DNA of 64,000 nucleotides from JAEUQQ01 sp963697285 (GTDB lineage Bacteria; Acidobacteriota; Vicinamibacteria; Vicinamibacterales; JAFNAJ01). Positions 44,512 through 52,241 of this stretch are shown here, piece after piece. Location of the stretch: contig CAVONI010000002.1 of assembly GCA_963697285.1 (NCBI GenBank), positions 434,001 to 498,000 on the forward strand, written 5' to 3'. Positions within the stretch are counted from its first letter, which is position 1; each line of letters begins with the position of its first letter. A program made the translations under genes and the position numbers. The notes below the pieces were generated by a model that did not search any database, had not been told where the DNA came from, and saw only the letters and a program-made list of their open reading frames with translations.

Positions 44512-45719
44512 GCATCGCGTCCATCGACGGGGGCGTCACGGCCCCGGCAGGATTCCGCGCCGCCGGAGTGGCAGCAGGGATCAAGAAGAACGGGGGCCTC
44601 GACGTGTCGCTGGTCGAGAGCACGTCGCTCGCCACCGCGGCGGCGGTGTTCACGACGAACAAGGCAGTCGCCGCCCCCGTGGTGCTCTCGCGCGAGCACC
44701 TCGTGGCGTCACGTGGGCACGCGCGTGCCGTGGTGATCAACAGCGGCTGCGCCAACGCCTGCACCGGCCAGCAGGGGATGCAGACGGCCCGCCTGATGGC
44801 TGCGGAGGCCGCCCGCGCGTTCGGATGCGAGGCCGAAGAGGTCCTCGTCGCCTCGACGGGCGTCATCGGCGTGCACCTGGATGCGGCCAAGGTCGCCCGC
44901 GGCATCATCGACGCCGCGCATCAGCTGTCGCCCACCGGTCACGCCGAGGCGTCGCGCGCCATCATGACGACCGACCCGTTCCCCAAGGAGCATGCGGTGC
45001 GCTGCACGCTCGCGTCGGGGGCGTCGTTCACGGTCGGCGGGATGGCCAAGGGCTCGGGGATGATCGAGCCGAATCTCGCGACGATGCTCGCCGTGGTCAC
45101 GACCGACGCCGCGGTTGAGGGCGCGATGCTGCACCGGGCGCTCGTCGAGGCGTGCGAGGACACGTTCAACGCGATCACGGTGGATGGGGAGTGCTCGACG
45201 AACGACACCGTCTTTGCCCTCGCGGGCGGCGCGAGCGGTGTCACGATCGACCGGGCGACCTATGGCGAATTCGTGGACGCCCTGCGCGACGTCTGCATGG
45301 AACTGGCGCTCGGCATCGTGCGCGGCGGGGAGGGCGCCACGAAGCTCGTCGCCGTGCATGTCACCGGCGCCGCCTCGTACGCCGACGCGCGGCTGTGTGC
45401 GCGGGCGATCGCCAACTCGCTGCTCGTCAAGACCGCGATCCATGGCGGCGACCCCAACTGGGGACGCCTCGTGGCGGTCGCTGGGCGGAGCGGAAGCGCG
45501 TTCGACCAGTTGCGCGCCCGCGTGCTGGTCGGCGACATCGTGATGTTCGAGGGAGGCCGCCCCTTCGACGAACGCGCCGAACTGGCCGCCGAGCACCTGC
45601 GGCAGACTGACGTGAGCGTGACGGTCGATCTCGGCGCGGGCGGCGACCACGAAGCGACGATGTTCACGTGCGACCTGTCGGCAGACTACGTCCGCATCAA
45701 CGCCGACTATCGAACCTAG
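44508..45719 (+). CDS. argJ: glutamate N-acetyltransferase/ornithine acetyltransferase
   Basis: ArgJ moves the acetyl group from N-acetylornithine to glutamate and may also use acetyl-CoA. The 403-residue precursor has the N-terminal GFRAAGVAAGIK segment, VINSGCANACTGQQG, and the self-cleavage region KGSGMIEPNLATMLA, with the Thr nucleophile in the ATML part. The usual PNMATM is PNLATM here. It ends with the typical SADYVRINADYRT. The start overlaps the GNAT gene stop (ATGA). Confidence 0.96.
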   Translation: MSIASIDGGVTAPAGFRAAGVAAGIKKNGGLDVSLVESTSLATAAAVFTTNKAVAAPVVLSREHLVASRGHARAVVINSGCANACTGQQGMQTARLMAAEAARAFGCEAEEVLVASTGVIGVHLDAAKVARGIIDAAHQLSPTGHAEASRAIMTTDPFPKEHAVRCTLASGASFTVGGMAKGSGMIEPNLATMLAVVTTDAAVEGAMLHRALVEACEDTFNAITVDGECSTNDTVFALAGGASGVTIDRATYGEFVDALRDVCMELALGIVRGGEGATKLVAVHVTGAASYADARLCARAIANSLLVKTAIHGGDPNWGRLVAVAGRSGSAFDQLRARVLVGDIVMFEGGRPFDERAELAAEHLRQTDVSVTVDLGAGGDHEATMFTCDLSADYVRINADYRT

Positions 45720-45746
45720 GCTGCCTTCACCAGGACCGTATCGCCA

Positions 45747-46703
45747 ATGCAGACGCAGGCGCGACAGCGCACGTATCCGAAGGACTTCCTCTCGATCCTC
45801 GACTTCTCGCACGATCAGCTCGACGAGGTGCTCGGGCTGGCATCGGTGCTGAAGTGCGATCGCAACCTGCTGCGGCACGCGCCGACGGCGCACGCGCTGG
45901 GAGGACGGCACGTGGCGCTGCTGTTCGAGAAGCCCTCGCTGCGCACCAGGTCGACCTTCGAGGTGGCCATTCACGAACTTGGCGGCGAGGTGCTGTCACC
46001 CACGGGCGACGCGGTGTTCGGCGGACGGGAGACGATCGCCGACGTGGCCAGGAACCTCGAGCGCTGGGTGTCGGCCGTGGTGATTCGCACCTTCGCCCAG
46101 TCGCGGCTCGAGGAGTTCTCGACGGCAGCGCCACGGCTGTCGGTGATCAACGCCCTGAGTGACCAGGAGCATCCGTGCCAGGCGATGGCCGACGTGCTGA
46201 CGCTGATCGAGCGCTGGGGCGACGTGCAGGGCCGCACCGTCGCGTTCGTAGGCGACGGCAACAACGTCGCCTACTCGTTGGCACAGGCGTGCCTCGGGCT
46301 CGGGATCCATGTGCACATCGCCTCACCCGAGGGCTACGCGCTCGAGCCAGCCGACGCGATCCGGGCGAGCGGCCACGCGCGCTTCGGGGCGCAGCTTCGG
46401 CTCTTCGTGGATCCGCACGCGGCAGTGCGCGAGGCCAGCGCGATCTACACGGACGTGTGGGCGTCGATGGGCCGGGAATCAGAGAGGGCCGAGCGCGACC
46501 GCGTCTTCCGCCCCTACCAGGTGAACGAGGCGTTGATGGCGACGGCCCTTCCGGGCGCGTTGTTCATGCACTGCCTCCCGGCGCATCGCGGCGACGAGGT
46601 GACCGACAGCGTGATCGATTCGCCGGTCTCGGTCGTGTTCGACCAGGCCGAGAACCGACTCCACGTGCAGAAGGCCATCCTGCACGCCATCGTGCAGGCG
46701 TAG
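45747..46703 (+). CDS. argF: ornithine carbamoyltransferase
   Basis: ArgF makes citrulline from ornithine and carbamoyl phosphate. The 318-residue protein has the carbamoyl-phosphate loop FEKPSLRTRSTFE, the HPCQAMADVLT segment (His-Pro-x-Gln), and the ornithine loop MHCLPAHRGDEVT with the catalytic Cys. It starts 27 bases after argJ and completes ornithine-to-citrulline; argG and argH on the other strand do the rest. N-acetylornithine transcarbamylase is unlikely given the HCLPAHRG loop and an ArgJ in the operon. Confidence 0.95.
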   Translation: MQTQARQRTYPKDFLSILDFSHDQLDEVLGLASVLKCDRNLLRHAPTAHALGGRHVALLFEKPSLRTRSTFEVAIHELGGEVLSPTGDAVFGGRETIADVARNLERWVSAVVIRTFAQSRLEEFSTAAPRLSVINALSDQEHPCQAMADVLTLIERWGDVQGRTVAFVGDGNNVAYSLAQACLGLGIHVHIASPEGYALEPADAIRASGHARFGAQLRLFVDPHAAVREASAIYTDVWASMGRESERAERDRVFRPYQVNEALMATALPGALFMHCLPAHRGDEVTDSVIDSPVSVVFDQAENRLHVQKAILHAIVQA

Positions 46704-46748
46704 GGGCGGGCGGTGCGGCAACGCGGCCGCCTGCTATGATCGGCGCGA

Positions 46749-47909
46749 ATGTCCAGCCGACGCTCGACCCGCATCATCGTGAGCTACGTGCTCTCGCTGC
46801 TGGTGACGATTACGCTGCTCGTGTACTGGGTCGTCTACGTCGTCTCGTCGATGTCGACCATCAACGAGCTGGCGCAGCGCGTCGGGGCGCGCGGCGACGC
46901 CTCGCATGTCTGGGTGCTCGTCGTCGGCTGCGTCCTGTTCGTCATCGTCATCGGCGGCCTGACCTACCAGCTCGCCCAGGCGCTCGGGGCGCGCAACTAC
47001 TCGCACAAGCAGGACGAATTCGTGTCGAACATCACGCACGAGATGAAGTCCCCCCTTGCGGCCATCAAGCTGCACGCGCAGACCCTGCAGCAGCCCGACA
47101 TGACCGAGGAGGAACGCCAGCGGTCGGTAGGATTCATCCTGCAGCAGGTGGATCGCATGGGGACACTGGTCGACAACGTGCTCGAGAGCAGCCGGCTCAT
47201 CTCCAGGAGGAAGCGGATCGCACTCGAGCCCGTCCGCCTGCGACCCTTCTTCGAGGGATACTTCCATGAGCTGCGCGGACAGGTCGAAGCACGCGGCGTC
47301 AGGCTCGTCGTGGACGTCACGACCGACGCCGTGGTGATGGCCACGGCCGAGGCCCTGCGGCGCGTCATGACGAACCTCATCGAGAACGCCGTCCGTTTCT
47401 CGGCCCGCGGCGGTGAGGTCAGGTGCCGCGTCAGCGACGACCGGTCGCAGGTGACGATCGAGGTCGAGGACGACGGCGTGGGCATCCCCCGGAGCGATCT
47501 CTCGAAGATCTTCGACCGCTTCTACCAGATTGGCCGCGAGATCTCGGAACGGCGGGGCGGCACGGGACTCGGTCTCTCGATCGTGCTCGGGCTCGTCAAG
47601 GAGATGAAGGGCAGCGTGATTGCGTTTTCGCAGGAGGGACGGGCCGGCACCCGTCTCGTCGTGCGCCTGCCGGTGCGTCGGAGGGCGATCGTGACCCCAG
47701 CCCGCACACATCCTCGTCGTCGAAGACGAGGAAGCCATCGCCGACGGCATCCGCCTCAACCTGCAGCGGAAGCACCACGCGGTCGACATTGCGCACAACG
47801 GCCGCGAGGCGCTCGAGCGCGTGCGGAACGAGCGCTTCGACCTCGTGATCCTCGACGTCCGCCTGCCCGAGGTGGATGGCTTCGAAGTGTGTCAGCAGTT
47901 GCGCCGTGA
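46749..47909 (+). CDS. two-component sensor histidine kinase
   Basis: A membrane histidine kinase: two transmembrane helices (about residues 10-33 and 55-76) around a short periplasmic loop, then the H-box VSNITHEMKSPLAAIKLHAQ, the N-box LIENAVRFS, G1 DDGVGIP and G2 GTGLGLSIV. The recognisable kinase ends near 47690 at LVVRLPV. The printed frame then runs on to 47909 through about 70 Arg/Pro-rich residues that are an out-of-frame reading of the regulator gene. If one extra C in CCCC (47695-47698) is an error, the kinase would read straight into the receiver domain as a 553-residue kinase-regulator hybrid. Otherwise the kinase end is itself mis-framed. The TATGAT at 46735 may be its -10 box. 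Confidence 0.82.
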   Translation: MSSRRSTRIIVSYVLSLLVTITLLVYWVVYVVSSMSTINELAQRVGARGDASHVWVLVVGCVLFVIVIGGLTYQLAQALGARNYSHKQDEFVSNITHEMKSPLAAIKLHAQTLQQPDMTEEERQRSVGFILQQVDRMGTLVDNVLESSRLISRRKRIALEPVRLRPFFEGYFHELRGQVEARGVRLVVDVTTDAVVMATAEALRRVMTNLIENAVRFSARGGEVRCRVSDDRSQVTIEVEDDGVGIPRSDLSKIFDRFYQIGREISERRGGTGLGLSIVLGLVKEMKGSVIAFSQEGRAGTRLVVRLPVRRRAIVTPARTHPRRRRRGSHRRRHPPQPAAEAPRGRHCAQRPRGARARAERALRPRDPRRPPARGGWLRSVSAVAP

Positions 47910-48411
47910 CGGGAACTTCACGCCGATCCTGATGCTCACCGCCCGGGCGCAGCCAGACGACATCGTCTACGGGCTGAAACTCGGCGCCGACGACTACGTG
48001 ACGAAGCCGTTCGACCTCGCGGAACTGCTGGCGCGCGTCGAGGGTTTGCTCCGGCGGCAGACCTGGTCGCGCGATCAGCGCGCGGCCGGCGAGTTGGCCG
48101 ACGCCGGCACCGAGCGCTACACCTTCGGGGAGTTCTGGATCGACTTCCGCACCTGGGAGGCGCAGACGCGGCAGGGCATCGTCCAGTTGTCGAAAAAGGA
48201 AATCGACGCGATGCGCCTGTTCGTGTCACGACCGAACGAGGTGATCACGCGGCGCGAGTTGCTCGCCGACGTGTGGGAACTCCCCAATCACCCCAACACG
48301 CGCGTCGTTGACAACGTCCTGGTGGCCCTGCGCCGGGCCTTCGAGGAGGATGCGACGAACCCACGCCACCTGCTCAACGTGCGTGGCGTGGGATATCGGT
48401 TCGTCCCGTAG
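47691..48411 (+). CDS. OmpR-family response regulator, start region frame-shifted
   Basis: The receiver domain begins AHILVVEDEEAIADGIRLNL (47704 on) and shows the phospho-Asp in FDLVILDVRLPEVDGF, the Thr of MLTAR and the Lys of YVTKPFD. A winged-helix output domain (EIDAMRLFVSRPNEVITRRE, VDNVLVALRRAFEED, RGVGYRFVP) makes it OmpR-type. In the printed frame there is no start codon before the receiver. A GTG at 47691 would start a 239-residue protein (Val-Thr-Gln-Pro-Ala-His) if the CCCC at 47695-47698 had one base fewer. The first ATG-like start in frame without correction (47821) would cut off the first 40 residues. Confidence 0.8.
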
Positions 48412-48460
48412 CCGTCGACCCGGTCGTGTCGCGGGCCCGTATGCGCGGGACGCGGCGATG

Positions 48461-49336
48461 TTACGCGGCGGCGCGGATCTTCGAACCGGCGACCACGTGG
48501 GCGGGCGGTTCCTTGATGTCCCACACGACGCCCACAGATTGCAGGGCGCGGAGCGTGTAGTAGGTCAGGTCGATCTCCCACCAGAAGAACCCCTGGCGCG
48601 TCGACGCCTGCCAGTAGTGGTGGTTGTTGTGCCAGCCTTCGCCCATCGTCAGCAGCGCGAGGATGAGGCTGTTGCGGCTATCGTCCGTGGTCTCGTAGCG
48701 GCGCTTGCCGAACATGTGCGTCAGGCTGTTGATCATGAACGTGCAGTGCCAACAGGCCACGGTGCTCAGGAAGAAGCCCCACGCCAGCAACGGCAACCCG
48801 CCGATCAGGAACAGCGACACGGCCAGCACGATGCCGGGCACCAGGTGCCACCGGTTGAGCCACAGCAACTCGGGATACTTCGCCATGTCGGGGATGCGCT
48901 GGTACTGCGTCTCCTCGTAGTCGGGCGCGAGGATCCAGCCGACGTGCGACCAGTAGAAGCCCCGCAGGCCCGGCGAGTGCAGGTCCGGATCCTCGTCGCT
49001 GTACTGATGGTGATGACGATGGTGCGCCGCCCACCAGAGCGGGCCCTTCTGGACCGACGAGCAGCCGATCCATGCGAGGACGAACTGGAACACGCGGCCC
49101 GTGCGATAAGTCCGATGCGAGAAATACCGGTGGTAGCCGCCGGTGATCCCGAACATCCGCACGGCGTAGAGCGCGAATGCCACGGCGACGTACGTCCACG
49201 AGAACGTGACGACGAAGACCAGCAGCGCGGCGACATGAACACCGATGAATGGCCAACTGCTTGGCTTGAAGAGCGACTGGAGAATGGGTTCCTGTGCCCG
49301 ACGCGAGGTCGGCGTGGGGATTGCTGGTGCGTGCAT
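48461..49336 (-). CDS. acyl-CoA/acyl-lipid delta-9-type fatty acid desaturase
   Basis: A 291-residue membrane di-iron desaturase that puts a double bond into fatty acyl chains. The three His boxes are HRYFSH, HRHHH (in AAHHRHHHQYSDEDPDLHS) and HNNHH, spaced as in stearoyl-CoA desaturases. Four hydrophobic segments form two membrane hairpins. The conserved extra His of NSLTHMFG is present. Only AAGGGG directly before the ATG (one base) serves as ribosome site, so the exact start is less certain. It is convergent with the response regulator and lies downstream of the hyu-MFS unit with a 77-base gap. Confidence 0.9.
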   Translation of the reverse strand: MHAPAIPTPTSRRAQEPILQSLFKPSSWPFIGVHVAALLVFVVTFSWTYVAVAFALYAVRMFGITGGYHRYFSHRTYRTGRVFQFVLAWIGCSSVQKGPLWWAAHHRHHHQYSDEDPDLHSPGLRGFYWSHVGWILAPDYEETQYQRIPDMAKYPELLWLNRWHLVPGIVLAVSLFLIGGLPLLAWGFFLSTVACWHCTFMINSLTHMFGKRRYETTDDSRNSLILALLTMGEGWHNNHHYWQASTRQGFFWWEIDLTYYTLRALQSVGVVWDIKEPPAHVVAGSKIRAAA

Positions 49337-49413
49337 ACCCCTTCATTATCCGGTTCAGCTACGGTCCCACGGTGTCAGGGTTCGCGGGCGAGTGTCACGG
49401 ATGTGTCAGGGGA

Positions 49414-50664
49414 CTACGCCAGCTCGCGGCCTTTGGTCTCCGGGATGGCGATCCAGCACGCAGCCGCCGCGACGAACGCCGCCGCCGCCAGCCCGAAGGC
49501 GAAGCCGAAACCACGGCTTTGCGCGACCGACCCGAGCATGAACGGAGCCGCAGCGCTCACGATCCGGCCGGCGTTGTAGGTGAGTCCCTGCGCGGTCGCG
49601 CGGATGGCGGTCGGATACAACTCCGCTGTCACGGCGCCGAACCCGCTGAAGTAGCCGGTCCCGAAGAAGGCGACGAACGGGCCGAGGAGCAGCAGCATCC
49701 ACGGCTCGCGCAGCGACGCGTACGTGAACATCAGGACGGCCGCCGTCAGCAGGTAGGTGACGTACGTTCGCCGGCGTCCGACGGCATCGCTGATGAAGCC
49801 GAACGTCACGTAGCCGAACCACATCCCGACCTGCATCGCCACGATGAACCACGACATCGACACGGCGGTCAGGCCGATGCCGCCGCCCTCGACCGAAAGC
49901 GACAGGTACGCGGGAATCCACAGGTTGAAGCCCCACCACGCGAACATCGTGCACGCGTTCATCAGCGTGATCACCAGGGTCGTCAGCAGCAGGGGCCCGC
50001 GAAACATGGTCATGATCGACGGTGCGACGTGCGTCGATGCCTGCGACTGGCGCCAGACCTCGGGTTCGCGCACCTTGCGGCGCACCCACAGCGTGAAGAA
50101 CGCGGGCAGGACGCCGACGAAGAACACCGCGCGCCATCCGAACGTGGGCAGCACCAGCATGTTGACGACGGCCGCGAGCGCGTAGCCGACGGCCCACGCG
50201 CTCTGCATCAGGCCGAGCGCCTTGCCGCGATGCTCCGCGGGCCAGGTTTCTGACACGAGGGCCGCGCCGCTCGCCCATTCGCCGCCCATGCCGATCCCGA
50301 GCAGCACGCGGAAGATCGCAAGCTGCATGACGTTCTGCGCGAGACCGCACGCGAACGTGAAGACCGAGTAGATGAGGATGCTGAGCACGAGGGCCCGTGT
50401 GCGGCCGAACCGATCCGCGATCACGCCGAAGATGACGCCACCGAGGGCGGAGGCCGCGAGGGTGAGCGACCCGAGCAACCCTCCCGTCGCCTTGTCCATG
50501 CCCAGGTCGGCCATCAATGACGCCAGGACGAGCGCGTACAGCATCACGTCGAACGCGTCGAGCATCCACCCCATGGCAGCGGCGACGAGCGAGCGGCGCG
50601 CATCGGGCGAGGCCGTCGACCAGAACGCGAACATTCCCGTGGCCTGCGCTGGCGCGGTCGTCAT
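49414..50664 (-). CDS. major facilitator superfamily transporter
   Basis: A 416-residue transporter with 12 predicted membrane segments. The MFS signature between helices 2 and 3 is GVIADRFGRTRAL, and the helix-4/5 motif is RVLLGIGMGGEWASG, both typical of the aromatic-acid/metabolite:proton symporter and sugar porter groups. FGWRAVFFVGVLPAF and the C-terminal IPETKGRELA also match. The start overlaps the hyuB stop by four bases, so it is most likely the uptake system for the substrate of the HyuA/HyuB enzyme or its precursor. Confidence 0.88.
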   Translation of the reverse strand: MTTAPAQATGMFAFWSTASPDARRSLVAAAMGWMLDAFDVMLYALVLASLMADLGMDKATGGLLGSLTLAASALGGVIFGVIADRFGRTRALVLSILIYSVFTFACGLAQNVMQLAIFRVLLGIGMGGEWASGAALVSETWPAEHRGKALGLMQSAWAVGYALAAVVNMLVLPTFGWRAVFFVGVLPAFFTLWVRRKVREPEVWRQSQASTHVAPSIMTMFRGPLLLTTLVITLMNACTMFAWWGFNLWIPAYLSLSVEGGGIGLTAVSMSWFIVAMQVGMWFGYVTFGFISDAVGRRRTYVTYLLTAAVLMFTYASLREPWMLLLLGPFVAFFGTGYFSGFGAVTAELYPTAIRATAQGLTYNAGRIVSAAAPFMLGSVAQSRGFGFAFGLAAAAFVAAAACWIAIPETKGRELA

Positions 50665-52238
50665 TCGTGGTGCTCCACTCCGTAACCTCCGCCACCCGGG
50701 GTTTCGATCCGCAGCCGATCACCGGCTTCGAGTTCGATGCGGGCCTTGCCGCCAAGCACCTGCACGTGACCGTCACGGCGGATCAGCGTGTTGCGTCCGC
50801 TCTTGCCAGGCGCCCCGCCGACGGCGCCGTACGGCTGCGACTTCCGACGTTCCGAGAGCGTCGTCACGCTGGTCGGGCACTGCACCTCGTACTCGCGCAC
50901 CAGGCCATCGCCGCCAGGAAACGCGCCGGCCCCTCCGCTTCCGCGCCGGAGCGCGTACTCGGTGATCACCACCGGCAGGTAGTGCTCGATCGCCTCGACG
51001 GGCGTGTTGCGCGTGTTGCTCATGTGCGTGTGCACGCCGCTGATCCCGCGCTGCCCGTTGCGACCGCCCATGCCGCCGCCGAGCGTCTCGTAGTAGGCAA
51101 AGGGACGCCCCGTGAGGGGATGCACGCCGCCCAGCGTCACGTTGTTCATCGTGCCCTGGCTGGCGGCCGGGATCACCGCCGGCAACGCCTTCGCCAGCGC
51201 CCCGAGCACGACGTCGGTGATGCGCTGCGACGTCTCGACGTTGCCTCCCGCCACCGCAGCGGGCATGCGGGCGTTGACGATGGTGCCCTCGGGCGCGATG
51301 ACCTCGACGGGGCGCCTGACGCCCGAGTTGTAGAGCACGTCGTCGTTGACGAGGCAGCGGAAGGCGTACAACGTCGCCGAGAGCGTGATCGCGAGGTTCG
51401 CGTTGACGCCACCGGTGGCCTGCGGGTCCGAGCCGGTGAAGTCGACGCGCGCCGTCTCTCCGTCGATGCGGATGGCCACGTGGATCTGGATCGGCGTCGA
51501 GCCGAACCCGTCGTCCTCGAGGGCATCGGTGAACTGGTACTCGCCATCTGGGATATGCCGGATGGCCGCCCTGATCACCCGCTCGGTGTAGTCCTGGAGC
51601 GCGGCCGCGTAGCCGTGCACGCGCTTCGCGCCGTATCGTTCGACGATCTCGCGCAGGCGCTTCTCGGCCACGCGGTTCGAAGCGATCTGCGCGGCGATGT
51701 CGCCTTCCCGCTCGTCGGGTGTCCGGACGTTGGCCAGCAGCATCGCCATCACGTCGGCAACGACCTCGCCGCGCCGCACGAGGCGCACCGGCGGGATGAT
51801 CAGGCCCTCCTGGAACAGTTCGCGTGCCAGCGGCATCGACCCGGGGCTCATGCCGCCCACGTCGGAATGGTGCGCGCGGTTGGCCACGAAGAACGACGGG
51901 CGTTTCTCGCGCCCGATGAACACGGGCGCCACGAGCGTGATGTCGGGCAGGTGCGTGCCGCCGCGGTACGGGTCGTTGAGCATGACCACGTCGCCCGGCT
52001 CCATCGCCACGTGGTCGATCGCCGCGCGCACCGACAGCGGCATGGCGCCGAGGTGCACCGGCATGTGATCGCCCTGCGCGATCGTCTCGCCGTGGCGGTC
52101 GTACACCGCGCACGAGTAGTCGAGCCGCTCCTTGATGTTGGGCGAGAAGCCCGTGCGGCACAGGGTGACGCCCATCTCCTCGGCGATGGAGACGAAGAGG
52201 TTCTTGAAGATCTCGAACTCGATCGGATCGATGCGCAT
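50661..52238 (-). CDS. hyuB: hydantoinase/oxoprolinase subunit B
   Basis: A 525-residue HyuB-family subunit; with HyuA it hydrolyses cyclic amides such as hydantoins or 5-oxoproline using ATP. Family motifs are FKNLFVSIAEEMGVTLCRTG at the N-terminus, LNDPYRGGTHLPDITLV, ANRAHHSDVGGMSPGSMP with its metal-type His residues, and the C-terminal GGGGYG. Its length is normal. hyuA ends three bases before its start, and the MFS gene overlaps its end. The true substrate cannot be told from sequence; acetone and acetophenone carboxylase subunits are related, but no gamma/alpha companion genes lie here. Confidence 0.92.
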   Translation of the reverse strand: MRIDPIEFEIFKNLFVSIAEEMGVTLCRTGFSPNIKERLDYSCAVYDRHGETIAQGDHMPVHLGAMPLSVRAAIDHVAMEPGDVVMLNDPYRGGTHLPDITLVAPVFIGREKRPSFFVANRAHHSDVGGMSPGSMPLARELFQEGLIIPPVRLVRRGEVVADVMAMLLANVRTPDEREGDIAAQIASNRVAEKRLREIVERYGAKRVHGYAAALQDYTERVIRAAIRHIPDGEYQFTDALEDDGFGSTPIQIHVAIRIDGETARVDFTGSDPQATGGVNANLAITLSATLYAFRCLVNDDVLYNSGVRRPVEVIAPEGTIVNARMPAAVAGGNVETSQRITDVVLGALAKALPAVIPAASQGTMNNVTLGGVHPLTGRPFAYYETLGGGMGGRNGQRGISGVHTHMSNTRNTPVEAIEHYLPVVITEYALRRGSGGAGAFPGGDGLVREYEVQCPTSVTTLSERRKSQPYGAVGGAPGKSGRNTLIRRDGHVQVLGGKARIELEAGDRLRIETPGGGGYGVEHHE

Positions 52239-52241
52239 GAT

